A stretch of DNA of 64,000 nt from Marinococcus sp. PL1-022. Its GTDB lineage: Bacteria > Bacillota > Bacilli > Bacillales > Marinococcaceae. Below, one piece after another: positions 34,610 to 42,066 of the stretch (its first letter is position 1; each line of letters opens with the position of its first letter). The notes beneath the pieces are model-generated. The model did not search any database. It had not been told where the DNA came from and saw nothing but the letters and a program-made list of their open reading frames with translations. The position numbers and the translations under genes are program-made. The stretch spans positions 2,185,495-2,249,494 of the forward strand of contig NZ_JAWXCX010000001.1 of assembly GCF_033845285.1 (NCBI RefSeq). Direction: 5' to 3'.

Positions 34610-35431
34610 TCAGTTCTTAACGTCAGGATTGCTGACTTCTGTATCCCGTTTATTCATTACGTAAAGAACCCCAAGGACGATGAGTACAAAAACACTGAAT
34701 ACCGCAAGCACACCATAGCCTTCTCCTAAAAATCCGGACCGGTAAACGAGAGAGCCAAAAATGCCTCCCAGCGCCGGTGCCGCCACCGGAATCCAGGCAT
34801 ACGACCAGTTAGAATCCCTTTTACCCGCAATAGGCAGGAGAGCGTGGGCAATACGCGGACCCAAATCCCTGGCCGGGTTGATCGCATAGCCGGTTGTGCC
34901 ACCGAGCGAAAGTCCGATAGCACCAACAAGAAAACCGACAATAAGCGGGTTCAGGCCTTCCGTGAACTCGTTTGCACCTATACTGTTTAATACGAGTAAA
35001 AATACAGCCGTTGCGATAAACTCACTTAAAAAGTTTGCAAACCGGTTCGGAATCGCCGGATCTGTTGAAAACGCCGCCAGCTTTACATCCGCATTCTCTG
35101 TTTCCTTCCAGTGGCCGAGAAAATGAAAATATACAACGGCTCCGCCGATTCCCGCACCTATAATTTGAGAAACGATATAGCCAGGCACGTCCGCCCACGG
35201 GAACTCCCCAATAGACGCAAAGCCAAGAGTAACAGCTGGATTTAAATGCGCCCCGGAAAACTGGCCAACAGCATATACCCCCATTGCTACGGCAAACGCC
35301 CAGCCGAGCGCAACAACAATCCACCCTCCTCCTTCTGCTTTCGATTTGTTTAAGTTAACGTTTGCAACAACGCCACCGCCAAAAATAATAAGTATCATCG
35401 TACCAATGACTTCCGCTAAGTATATCGACAT
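34610..35431 (-). CDS. glpF: Glycerol uptake facilitator
   Basis: This 273-residue MIP-family channel has six membrane helices and the two pore motifs: SGAHLNPAVTLGF (about residue 64) and GYAINPARDLGPR (about 195). The aspartate after the second NPAR marks the glycerol-facilitator rather than the water-only branch. It lets glycerol diffuse into the cell for phosphorylation and use; glycerol phosphate also feeds teichoic acid synthesis nearby. The start ATG follows AAGGGAGC. A strong promoter with a cre site and a terminator in the leader precede it, the arrangement known for B. subtilis glpF. No glpK, glpD or glpP is in the window. Confidence 0.93.
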   Translation of the reverse strand: MSIYLAEVIGTMILIIFGGGVVANVNLNKSKAEGGGWIVVALGWAFAVAMGVYAVGQFSGAHLNPAVTLGFASIGEFPWADVPGYIVSQIIGAGIGGAVVYFHFLGHWKETENADVKLAAFSTDPAIPNRFANFLSEFIATAVFLLVLNSIGANEFTEGLNPLIVGFLVGAIGLSLGGTTGYAINPARDLGPRIAHALLPIAGKRDSNWSYAWIPVAAPALGGIFGSLVYRSGFLGEGYGVLAVFSVFVLIVLGVLYVMNKRDTEVSNPDVKN

Positions 35432-35506
35432 TTTCCCAGCTCCCTTGTAAGCGTTTTTAATTTACAGACATAAGTATTGACAGCCGTTTCGCTTCCTCAA
35501 ACGACT

Positions 35507-35552
35507 AAAAAACCACACACCTCACTCCCTGTAGAGCATTTTAGTGTGCGGC
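35507..35552 (-). promoter_or_regulatory. Leader terminator (attenuator) of glpF
   Basis: On the minus strand CCGCACAC pairs with GTGTGTGG (8 bp, one G-T) and is followed by TTTTTTAG, about 75 bases before the glpF start. It lies inside the transcript made from the promoter at 35590-35618, so it would stop transcription unless overridden. In B. subtilis, GlpP with glycerol 3-phosphate does this; the same is inferred here. Confidence 0.75.
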
Positions 35553-35589
35553 TTTCATTCGACTCAGCCCGATTTATTAACTTAAAAAA

Positions 35590-35618
35590 ACTTTAGCACG
35601 AAAAGAAAACGCTGTCAA
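35590..35618 (-). promoter_or_regulatory. glpF promoter with overlapping cre site
   Basis: On the minus strand TTGACA (35618-35613), a 17-base spacer and TAAAGT (35595-35590) form a near-consensus promoter. The 16 bases from 35618 to 35603, TTGACAGCGTTTTCTT, match the CcpA cre consensus WTGNNARCGNWWWCAW at all but one position. Glucose repression by promoter occlusion is expected. Confidence 0.8.
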
Positions 35619-35669
35619 TTCGATTTAGAGCTTAGAGATTTATTCTGTCTTTCTAACCGGTATTATAAA

Positions 35670-35705
35670 AACGGCCGCCCGCATAATTAACGGACGACCA
35701 CCGTT
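35670..35705 (-). terminator. Terminator of the yteA-like gene
   Basis: On the minus strand AACGG and GTCGTCCG pair with CGGGCGGC and CCGTT (two-base bulge), followed by TTTTATAA. It overlaps the region just after the stop codon. Confidence 0.75.
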
Positions 35706-35709
35706 ATAT

Positions 35710-36420
35710 TTATTTTTTATCTTTCGAATTCTTTTCCCTTTCCTTTCCCTGCTCGGCAGAATTTCTGCTTCCCTGCCACTGCTCCTTCTGATCGGCTGTA
35801 TTTCCGGTATCTTCCCCTTCCAAATCAGCGACGGAGGCATCTTCCACTTTCTCTACCCGTCCTTGCTGCTCTTCCTCTTCCTCCTGTTCACTCGTGTATC
35901 CCGTCATTTCCGGATCATCGGAAGGCGTCTCGGAAGTACTGTGTTCGCTCACTGCTTCCCACGTATCTTCTTTATCAAAAGCTACATTTTCTTCCCTTTT
36001 TTCACGCTCCGGTCCTGGGTTGACTACGTCTTCTTCCACCGGGTGATCCTGGGCAGGCTTATCGCTGCCGGCATGGTCTACACAGCGCGTGGTTTCCGGC
36101 ACAATTTCCAGGCGTTCATATGGAATTTCTCTGCCGCAAACTTCACACTTGCCGTAATTTCCATTTTCCATCGCCTCAAGGGCATGGTCAATATTTTCAA
36201 GCTGCTCCCGGGCCTGATTATTGAGTGCTGCGTCTTTTTCCATTTCATGCAGCTCCGTGCCCTGGTCCCCCGGGTGATTGCTGTACTCGGAAAGCTCACC
36301 GATCGTCTCCGTATTGTTATTAGCATTCCCTGTTTCTTCTACTTCAATTTTTTCTTCGTTTTCTTCTTTCATTTCCAAAAGCCGGTTTTTTAATGTTTTT
36401 TCCTGTTCTGCCGTAATCAT
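35710..36420 (-). CDS. yteA: YteA-family (TraR/DksA zinc-finger) protein
   Basis: The 236-residue protein matches the YteA sporulation-associated family of Bacillaceae in length and layout. An N-terminal helical hairpin (residues about 1-90, with HEMEKDAALNNQAREQLENIDHALEAMENG split over two helices) leads to a DksA-type finger, GKCEVCGREIPYERLE...TRCVDHA, about 93-120. The finger is Cys-Cys-Cys-His rather than four cysteines. The C-terminal 100 residues are acidic and low in complexity. By analogy with DksA it may act on RNA polymerase, but that is not shown for YteA. The start is ATG 36420, 6 bases after GGAGGG. Confidence 0.85.
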   Translation of the reverse strand: MITAEQEKTLKNRLLEMKEENEEKIEVEETGNANNNTETIGELSEYSNHPGDQGTELHEMEKDAALNNQAREQLENIDHALEAMENGNYGKCEVCGREIPYERLEIVPETTRCVDHAGSDKPAQDHPVEEDVVNPGPEREKREENVAFDKEDTWEAVSEHSTSETPSDDPEMTGYTSEQEEEEEQQGRVEKVEDASVADLEGEDTGNTADQKEQWQGSRNSAEQGKEREKNSKDKK

Positions 36421-36504
36421 TTGTATCCCTCCAGTTTTGTCTACTCTCTCTTTACCCAATTAACACGTATATTGAAAATGCTTTTTTCTTCAAAAGCGTT
36501 CACA

Positions 36505-36545
36505 CAAAATAAACCGGAAAGAGTAAAAGCTTTCCCTCCGGCTTT
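36505..36545 (-). terminator. Terminator of the VOC-acetyltransferase operon
   Basis: On the minus strand CCGGA-GGGAAAG pairs imperfectly with CTCTTTCCGG, followed by TTTATTTT. Confidence 0.65.
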
Positions 36546-36619
36546 ACTACAAACTGTGATTGCCTAACATCATTTCCCCCGGTTTACTGATGTGTAAACA
36601 CCTAGATTTCTCTTAAAAT

Positions 36620-37168
36620 TTATCTGCCACCCGCCTCGTCTGTTTTTATCCTCCCATAGACTACCTGATTTACATAACCACCTGCGAGGCGCTCTGATTC
36701 CTTCAGCGTCCCTTCCAGCTGAAATCCCAGCTTTTCCGGAACCGCCCTGCTTTTTTTATTTTCTTCAGCGCAGCGGATTTCCACCCGGTGCAGAGCCATT
36801 CCATCAAAGGCGTAATGTGTAAAGGCTTCTACTGCCTGTGTCATGATGCCTTTTCCTTCGTATTCTTTTCCAAGCCAATAGCCGAGGCTTGTTTTTTTAT
36901 TCCCCCAGTCCACTTCATGGTAGTTAATGACACCGGCAAGATCGCCTTTAAATCTTATGCCTGCCCGAAAACCGCCTCCAGCTGCCGCCTGCTGGAGCGT
37001 CCTTTCAATGCTTGCAGCAGTATCCTGGACCGACTGGACGTTGTCCACCCAGTTCATCCATTCTTTTAGATGCCCACGATTTTTATCAATCAGTGCAAAC
37101 AGCTCCCCCGCGTGCTCTTTTTGAAGCAGCAGCAGCTCCAGGCACTCGTTAATTTTATATACAAACAC
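36620..37168 (-). CDS. GNAT acetyltransferase, RimL/YdaF type
   Basis: This 182-residue protein of the ribosomal-protein-serine acetyltransferase type is similar in layout to B. subtilis YdaF. It has LKEWMNWVDNVQS (about residues 34-46), GYWLGKEYEGKGIMTQAV (acetyl-CoA loop, about 97-114) and LHRVEIRCAEENKKSRAVPEKLGF (about 127-150). The usual Asn-x-x-Ser of the last motif is present as NKKSRAV. The start is a GTG at 37168 after GGAG. The gene lies 13 bases after the VOC-domain gene and is probably cotranscribed. The substrate is unknown. Confidence 0.88.
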   Translation of the reverse strand: MFVYKINECLELLLLQKEHAGELFALIDKNRGHLKEWMNWVDNVQSVQDTAASIERTLQQAAAGGGFRAGIRFKGDLAGVINYHEVDWGNKKTSLGYWLGKEYEGKGIMTQAVEAFTHYAFDGMALHRVEIRCAEENKKSRAVPEKLGFQLEGTLKESERLAGGYVNQVVYGRIKTDEAGGR

Positions 37169-37181
37169 AAAACCTCTCCTT

Positions 37182-37613
37182 TTACTCCATAATCAGCATG
37201 TCCTGCTCGTCAAATTTCCAGAAATCTGCGTACGCCGCTTCCCAAAGGTGGCCGTCCGGGTCTTTAAAATATCCGCTGTACCCTCCCCAAAAAACCCATT
37301 CCGGCTCTTTTACAATCCTGCCGCCAGCCTCTGCGGCCTGTCTCATGACGCTATCCACCTCTTCAGCAGATTTGGCATTGTACGCAAGCGTGATCCCTGA
37401 AAAACTATGGCCCGCTTCCTCCATTTTTTCACCAGTTTCTTCCGCCAGCTCCTTTAACGAGTAAAGAGCCAGCCTGGTGCCTTTGTTATTAAAAAATACA
37501 ATTCCCGGGCCGTCTTCAGCTGCGGCAGGCTCAAAGCCGAGCCCTTCCCGGTAAAAATTCCCCGAAACAGAAATATCTCTGACGCCAAGTGTAATAAGGT
37601 TGATTCTATTCAT
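37182..37613 (-). CDS. VOC-family (glyoxalase-like) protein
   Basis: This 143-residue protein has two beta-alpha-beta-beta-beta modules of the vicinal oxygen chelate superfamily: INLITLGVRDISVSGNFYREGLGF at the N-terminus and GYSGYFKDPDGHLWEAAYA near the C-terminus. The conserved glutamate (LWEAAY) is kept, while the first metal histidine position is threonine (LITLGV), so metal binding is uncertain. Enzymes of this fold include glyoxalases, dioxygenases and fosfomycin-type resistance proteins; the role here cannot be named. The start ATG follows AGGAGG. It is cotranscribed with the acetyltransferase downstream. Confidence 0.85.
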   Translation of the reverse strand: MNRINLITLGVRDISVSGNFYREGLGFEPAAAEDGPGIVFFNNKGTRLALYSLKELAEETGEKMEEAGHSFSGITLAYNAKSAEEVDSVMRQAAEAGGRIVKEPEWVFWGGYSGYFKDPDGHLWEAAYADFWKFDEQDMLIME

Positions 37614-37797
37614 TGCTTCAGCCTCCTTTTTTGACGTCCTTCGTGCAAAAGAAACGTTAATTGTTATTTCGCCGGGATGTCCCTTTTTCCTTCTTCTTTT
37701 GAACGGCTGATCTTATCAGTGCCATTGAGCGTTTCGCCCTTCATTCAAACGGGAACCGTTTTTAACAATCATAATTTCATAAGGAGGACGACGATTC

Positions 37798-38583
37798 ATG
37801 AGTAAAACAATATTTATCACCGGTGCCGGCACCGGTCTTGGGAAAGGCACAGCAATCGGCCTGGCGAAAAAAGGCCACCGCGTGATCGCTGCGGTCGAAA
37901 TAATGGCACAGATTACAAGTCTCCGGGAAGAAGCAGAAGCTGCGGGGGCTGACCTCGAGGTGATTAAGCTTGATATCACCAATAAACGGGACCAGCAGCT
38001 GATTGCCGACTACGACTATGACATTTTCGTCGCAAACGCAGCCATCGGCGAAGGAGGCCCTATCGCTGAAGTACCGGTTGACCGCGTCCGCGAAATTTAT
38101 GAAACTAACGTATTCAGCACTCTTGAGAATGCACAGATTGCTGCTAAAAAATTCGTAGAAAAAGGCGGGGGCAAAATAATCTTTCTCAGTTCTATCGTCG
38201 GTGTGGTAGCGATGCCTTATTTGGCCCCATATGGCTCCACGAAGCACGCGATCGAATCCATTGCGAAATCGATGAAAGCAGAGCTTGAAGAATTCAATGT
38301 CCAGGTGGCCACCATTAACCCCGGCCCATACGAAACGGGCTTTAACGACCGGATGTTTGAAGAAAAATGGAAATGGTACGACCCGGAAAAAAACTTTACC
38401 CCGGAAAAATCAATCAGCAGCATGGAGCAAATGCTCGACAGCCAGTTTGACCCTGACGACATGATTAACAAGATGGTTGAAGTGATCGAAGCAGACCATC
38501 ACGCCTTCCGTACGGCGCATCCACAGGATACGGAGGATCAGATGAAGCAGGAGGAACAGCAGAACTGGGACGCCCGCATATAA
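37798..38583 (+). CDS. Short-chain dehydrogenase/reductase
   Basis: This 261-residue classical SDR oxidoreductase has a nucleotide-binding motif TGAGTGLGKG (residues 8-17), the structural NAA in FVANAAIGEG (about 80-89), the catalytic serine in IFLSSIVG (about 129) and tyrosine-lysine in YGSTK (about 142-146). VIAAVEI, in place of a basic residue after the second strand, leaves NAD or NADP preference open. The substrate is unknown. The start ATG follows AAGGAGG. It is a single unit between convergent genes and ends at a bidirectional terminator. Confidence 0.9.
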   Translation: MSKTIFITGAGTGLGKGTAIGLAKKGHRVIAAVEIMAQITSLREEAEAAGADLEVIKLDITNKRDQQLIADYDYDIFVANAAIGEGGPIAEVPVDRVREIYETNVFSTLENAQIAAKKFVEKGGGKIIFLSSIVGVVAMPYLAPYGSTKHAIESIAKSMKAELEEFNVQVATINPGPYETGFNDRMFEEKWKWYDPEKNFTPEKSISSMEQMLDSQFDPDDMINKMVEVIEADHHAFRTAHPQDTEDQMKQEEQQNWDARI

Positions 38584-38585
38584 AA

Positions 38586-38614
38586 AATAAACCGGCCGCG
38601 TGCCGGTTTATTTT
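38586..38614. terminator. Bidirectional terminator
   Basis: AAACCGGC pairs with GCCGGTTT, with A and T runs outside. It is shared by the SDR and peptidase C45-like genes. Confidence 0.85.
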
Positions 38615-39660
38615 ACGTTATGGTCCATGTGAAGAAACTTCATATCGGTATCTACCTGACCATACAAATACTGCTCGGGGATGTCCTCCCCGTTCAGCCA
38701 GCGGGAAAAGTCAATTTCATACGGCTTTTGGTCTCCACCAATGGCGAACCATGCCTTTTGTTCCTGCAGCAGGTAGCCGGAGGTATGAATCGTGCCTGCC
38801 CAGCTGTGATAATTATCCGAAAACACCCCGCCTTCAGTATTATTCAGCAGCCGGTACGCTTCTTCTGCGGAAGGAAGTACCTGCTTTTTCTTTTCCATAA
38901 CCGCCTGCCGGGCTTTCGAATCCACTAAATAATGACGGTTTTCCTCCGGCATTTTTTCAAAGTGATTCGTACATGTCTGATCGTCTCTGCCGATAACCCC
39001 GCGCGGTGATGCCTCTACTACTTTAGAGGAGCCCTTCCTGTCCTGGATCACATAGCTGAATGAGTGTCGGTGCGGGATTTCTTTCAGCATATCAACCGCC
39101 TCCTCCACCGATGCGCATACCTCCAGGATTAAGCGGCCAATCATGGAGCAGATAAATCCGTCTCCCGGCTTTTTACGGTGCATAAAATTGTAGCCCATCG
39201 CAAGCTGTTTTTCGTTCATGCCATCCATCCGGCCGGTTACCCGCTGCGAGGGACCAATCATCGCATAGCCCTGATCCGCGGGTTGAAACAATGTGTACCT
39301 GCCCTCGTAGGTTTTCGGATGATAGTCGTAATTACGCACCAGATAATTGTCTCCGGCCATAATAGAGCAGCCCGACTTAGGTATTTCAAGACGATAGCCG
39401 GAAAAATGCATGATGATCTTTTCCATACTCCATTTCAAACCGTCCTGCAGTCCTTCAAGCTCCTCCCAGATACCCGGGGCCACCTTCATAAGCGCTTCCT
39501 TCGTTTCCCCTATGTCCACCTGAAACCGCGGTTTTCTTATTTTCCATTGCTTGTCCCGGTTTTCGACGGACAACGACCCCGCGAGACGTTCCCCCTGGTG
39601 TTTGCCAAATTCGTAATGGGTGCCGCGAAACTGCACCACGCTGCTGTATATCTCTTTCAC
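38608..39660 (-). CDS. C45-family acyltransferase/peptidase (NTN hydrolase)
   Basis: This 350-residue protein is related to isopenicillin N acyltransferase-type NTN hydrolases. The family self-cleaves before a cysteine that becomes the nucleophile; here it is the Cys of KSGCSIMAGD (about residue 97), followed by the conserved RNYDYHP. The N-terminal YEFGKHQGERL also fits. It would hydrolyse or transfer an acyl-amide, but the natural substrate in Bacillaceae is not known. There is no signal peptide. The start ATG follows GAAGGTGACAATG. It is a single-gene unit. Confidence 0.87.
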   Translation of the reverse strand: MKEIYSSVVQFRGTHYEFGKHQGERLAGSLSVENRDKQWKIRKPRFQVDIGETKEALMKVAPGIWEELEGLQDGLKWSMEKIIMHFSGYRLEIPKSGCSIMAGDNYLVRNYDYHPKTYEGRYTLFQPADQGYAMIGPSQRVTGRMDGMNEKQLAMGYNFMHRKKPGDGFICSMIGRLILEVCASVEEAVDMLKEIPHRHSFSYVIQDRKGSSKVVEASPRGVIGRDDQTCTNHFEKMPEENRHYLVDSKARQAVMEKKKQVLPSAEEAYRLLNNTEGGVFSDNYHSWAGTIHTSGYLLQEQKAWFAIGGDQKPYEIDFSRWLNGEDIPEQYLYGQVDTDMKFLHMDHNVK

Positions 39661-39722
39661 ATTGTCACCTTCATTAAATGGTTATTTTTCCCGTCGATAC
39701 GTGAAAATCAGTTTCGCAAAGT

Positions 39723-39747
39723 GAAAAACCGCCTGCTGCCAGGCGGT
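39723..39747 (-). terminator. Terminator of the cse60-GNAT operon
   Basis: ACCGCCTG pairs with CAGGCGGT; on the minus strand it is followed by TTTTTCAC. Confidence 0.82.
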
Positions 39748-40299
39748 TCAGCGATGCTTTTCCCGGTATTCCTGTTCGAGTATGCTCATCATTACGGCGT
39801 GATAGTACTGGTGATCGTAGTAACGGCACTCGCGCTTCATTCCCTCGTGTACAAATCCAAGCTTTTCATATACGTGAATCGCCCGGGTGTTAAACGAAAA
39901 CACCTCGAGTTCAATCCGGTGGAAATTCAATTTCCCAAACCCGTATTCAAGCATCAGCTTTGTCGCTTCAGTGCCAAAGCGCTGACCGATATAGTCGTCA
40001 AACACGACCATTTGAAACCTTGCCTGCCGGCTCGCCGGCGTGTCGATATCACTAAACGAAGTATCACCGATTAATTGATCATTTCCCTGCATGAAAATAC
40101 CTAGGCGAACATCTGCATGGGCGTCGGTGCCTTCAATATAGCGCTCCACATCCTCCAGGGTGTAAATACGGCTTGTGCCGGTAAACTGACGGGCAATCTG
40201 ATTATTGTTAAACGCTTCATACAGCGCCGGTATTTCTTCCTTCGTGTATGGACGCAGATACAGCTGCTCTCCTTCAATAGCTTTTACTAATGGCTGCAT
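39748..40299 (-). CDS. GNAT acetyltransferase, RimJ type
   Basis: This 183-residue Gcn5-related acetyltransferase has the RimJ/RimL plan: LYLRPYTKEEIPALYEAFNNN at the start, VVFDDYIGQRFGTEATKLML (acetyl-CoA loop, about residues 112-131) and FHRIELEVFSFNTRAIHVYEKLGF (about 139-162). The substrate is unknown. Its ATG shares one base with the stop codon of the upstream cse60-like gene (TAATG), so the two are translationally coupled. Confidence 0.88.
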   Translation of the reverse strand: MQPLVKAIEGEQLYLRPYTKEEIPALYEAFNNNQIARQFTGTSRIYTLEDVERYIEGTDAHADVRLGIFMQGNDQLIGDTSFSDIDTPASRQARFQMVVFDDYIGQRFGTEATKLMLEYGFGKLNFHRIELEVFSFNTRAIHVYEKLGFVHEGMKRECRYYDHQYYHAVMMSILEQEYREKHR

Positions 40300-40475
40300 T
40301 ATTTATCCCCCATTTGTTCCCTATTATTCTGATATACAATCATCGCACTGAAATAAAAGAAGTTCATCCCAAACTGAATATCCGTTACTTCGATGCCTGC
40401 ATCGTCCAGGAAGGCATTCACCTTCTTGTCGAGTCCTCCTTTATCGCTTATGGCATAAAACGTTTTTATCCTCAC
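40299..40475 (-). CDS. Cse60-like small sporulation protein
   Basis: This 58-residue protein reads as a Cse60-type protein: an N-terminal strand (MRIKTFYA), a helix (LDKKVNAFLDDAG), then IEVTDIQFGMNFFYFSAMIVYQNN, which matches the family's DIK/DIQ...FSAMIVY core. Cse60 of B. subtilis is made in the forespore under SigE-type control and has no known function. The start is the GTG at 40475, 6 bases after AGGAGG. Upstream ATGs would extend through that site. It is the first gene of a two-gene unit with the acetyltransferase, overlapping by one base. Confidence 0.75.
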   Translation of the reverse strand: MRIKTFYAISDKGGLDKKVNAFLDDAGIEVTDIQFGMNFFYFSAMIVYQNNREQMGDK

Positions 40476-40553
40476 GTCTCTCCTCCTCAGCATTTTCCTA
40501 TTATCTATTGTACCAAAAGCAGGTATGATAAAAGGAGAACAGGAGGGAAAATT

Positions 40554-41351
40554 ATGGAACGAATTTATTACGGGGATCACCCGGAGCAGTTTGGAGAACT
40601 TCGCCTGCCCGAAGGAGAAGGCCCTTTTCCTTTAGCAATTGTTATTCACGGAGGTTTTTGGAGAATGCCCTTCGGTCTCGATATTATTCAGGACGCAGCG
40701 GAGGATTTAACCCGGGAGGGCATTGCCACATGGAACATCGAATACCGGCGCGTCGGCCACGAAGGCGGTGGATGGCCGGGAACATTTAATGATGTCAGCA
40801 GGGCCGCTGACTATGTCAGGGAGCTCGCAGCCATTCATCCCATCGACGTTCGGCGGGTATTTACCATTGGCCATTCCGCTGGGGGACAGCTAGCCTTATG
40901 GCTCGCTGCCAGGCCATTCCTGCCGGCTACCAGCGAGCTGTCCCATTTCGCTGAGCCATTATCCATGTACGGGGCAGTGAGCCTCGCCGGTGTGCTCGAT
41001 ATGCATCTGATGCACGAGATACACGATTACCGCAACAAAGCCACGAACGCAAAAGAACCTATGGACCCCGTCGCAGATCTACTCGGCGGTTCCCCGGATG
41101 AATTTCCTGAGCGCTATACTGAAACGTCACCGTTTGATCTGATTCCTATTGATGTGCCCCAGATACTCGTGCACGGAGCGCTCGATGTGAACGTACCGGT
41201 TGGCATCAGCGCGCAGTACCACCAGGCAGCAAAAATCGGCTACCGGTCCATACGGTATCTCGAACTCCCGGACGCGGAGCATTTTATGCTTACCGATATA
41301 CAAACCGATGCCTGGAGCCTGATTAAAGAAGAAATCCATGAGATGCTTTAA
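40554..41351 (+). CDS. Alpha/beta hydrolase, carboxylesterase/peptidase S9 type
   Basis: This 265-residue cytoplasmic hydrolase has HGGFWRMP as the oxyanion loop (about residue 33), GHSAGGQLALWLA as the nucleophile elbow (about 105), an aspartate in HGALDVNVPV (about 210) and a histidine in DAEHFML (about 242). This is the layout of BD-FAE and kynurenine formamidase-like esterases. The start is the ATG at 40554, 7 bases after AGGAGGG; earlier in-frame starts overlap the divergent cse60 gene and are rejected. The substrate is unknown. A terminator follows. Confidence 0.88.
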   Translation: MERIYYGDHPEQFGELRLPEGEGPFPLAIVIHGGFWRMPFGLDIIQDAAEDLTREGIATWNIEYRRVGHEGGGWPGTFNDVSRAADYVRELAAIHPIDVRRVFTIGHSAGGQLALWLAARPFLPATSELSHFAEPLSMYGAVSLAGVLDMHLMHEIHDYRNKATNAKEPMDPVADLLGGSPDEFPERYTETSPFDLIPIDVPQILVHGALDVNVPVGISAQYHQAAKIGYRSIRYLELPDAEHFMLTDIQTDAWSLIKEEIHEML

Positions 41352-41383
41352 AAAGACAAGAGCCTACGCCCTTGTCTTTTTAA
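41350..41383. terminator. Bidirectional terminator
   Basis: AAAAAGACAAG pairs with CTTGTCTTTTT. It is shared by the hydrolase gene and the convergent three-gene module. Confidence 0.88.
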
Positions 41384-41697
41384 TTATTTGTTGGTACTAA
41401 TATATGATTTTCTTGTAATACTCTCATTGAATTCTCATTTGCCGGCCGATAGCCTTTTTCTATTAATTCTTTTATGTAAATTTTATTATACATAAAAGCA
41501 AATATTACTCCTATAATCCATCCACCTATACCACTAGTAATAAGACCTACTACAGCTCCACCAATAAGCATAATTAAAAACCATTTCATGTCGCCCCGGA
41601 ACAACGGAACGAAAAAACCGAAGAAAAATGTAGTCCAGCTAAATCCGATCTTTGTTTCTTTCATAATTCCCATTTCATTGCGAAGACCTATTTTCAT
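41380..41697 (-). CDS. HrgC/DUF2628-like small membrane protein
   Basis: The 105-residue protein starts with a polar segment (MKETKIGFSWTTFFFG), then FVPLFRGDMKWF and two hydrophobic spans (about residues 40-72). It ends in a polar tail, IKELIEKGYRPANEN. The core KIGFSWTTFFFGFFVPLFRGD fits proteins annotated as HrgC or DUF2628. The biochemical role is unknown. The start ATG follows GAAGGAC. It is the last gene of an AT-rich, same-strand group with the EF-hand-like gene and the 295-residue gene upstream; the gaps are 26 and 16 bases. Confidence 0.7.
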   Translation of the reverse strand: MKIGLRNEMGIMKETKIGFSWTTFFFGFFVPLFRGDMKWFLIMLIGGAVVGLITSGIGGWIIGVIFAFMYNKIYIKELIEKGYRPANENSMRVLQENHILVPTNN

Positions 41698-41723
41698 ATT
41701 ATTGTCCTTCTTTATGTTGTATT

Positions 41724-42050
41724 TTAGAGTTCATAAATTTCTTTCAAAAGTGTCTGATCTATATGATCAATATTTCCGTCTCCATTGATATCGTAATTAA
41801 CTTCAGTCATTCCAAAATCCTGTTCCATGCTGTCGATCAATCCGTTATGGTCAATATCCGATTGATAACTGTCAAACTCACCATCGTTGTTAAGGTCAGT
41901 ATCTATTTTATCCATAATATTATCATTGTCTAAATCATTAATAGAAAATGAACCATTATTTTGAAATTCATAAGACTGTAAATCAGTTTCGTCAATTTCA
42001 AAATCGTTATTCATGTCTAAGGTGCTCATAGGGTCAAAATCAAAGACCAC
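41724..42050 (-). CDS. EF-hand-like calcium-binding repeat protein
   Basis: This 108-residue acidic protein is made of repeated Asp-rich loops: DLDNDNIMDKID, DLNNDGEFD, DIDHNGLID and DINGDGNID, plus a weaker DMNNDFEID at the start. These fit the DxDxDG calcium loop of EF-hands and dockerin-type repeats. There is no signal peptide, so it is either cytoplasmic or exported by an unrecognised route. Calcium binding is likely, but a partner is not evident. The start is a GTG at 42050, 9 bases after AGGAG. It sits 16 bases after the 295-residue gene. Confidence 0.75.
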   Translation of the reverse strand: MVFDFDPMSTLDMNNDFEIDETDLQSYEFQNNGSFSINDLDNDNIMDKIDTDLNNDGEFDSYQSDIDHNGLIDSMEQDFGMTEVNYDINGDGNIDHIDQTLLKEIYEL

Positions 42051-42066
42051 TTGCTTTCACTCCTTT

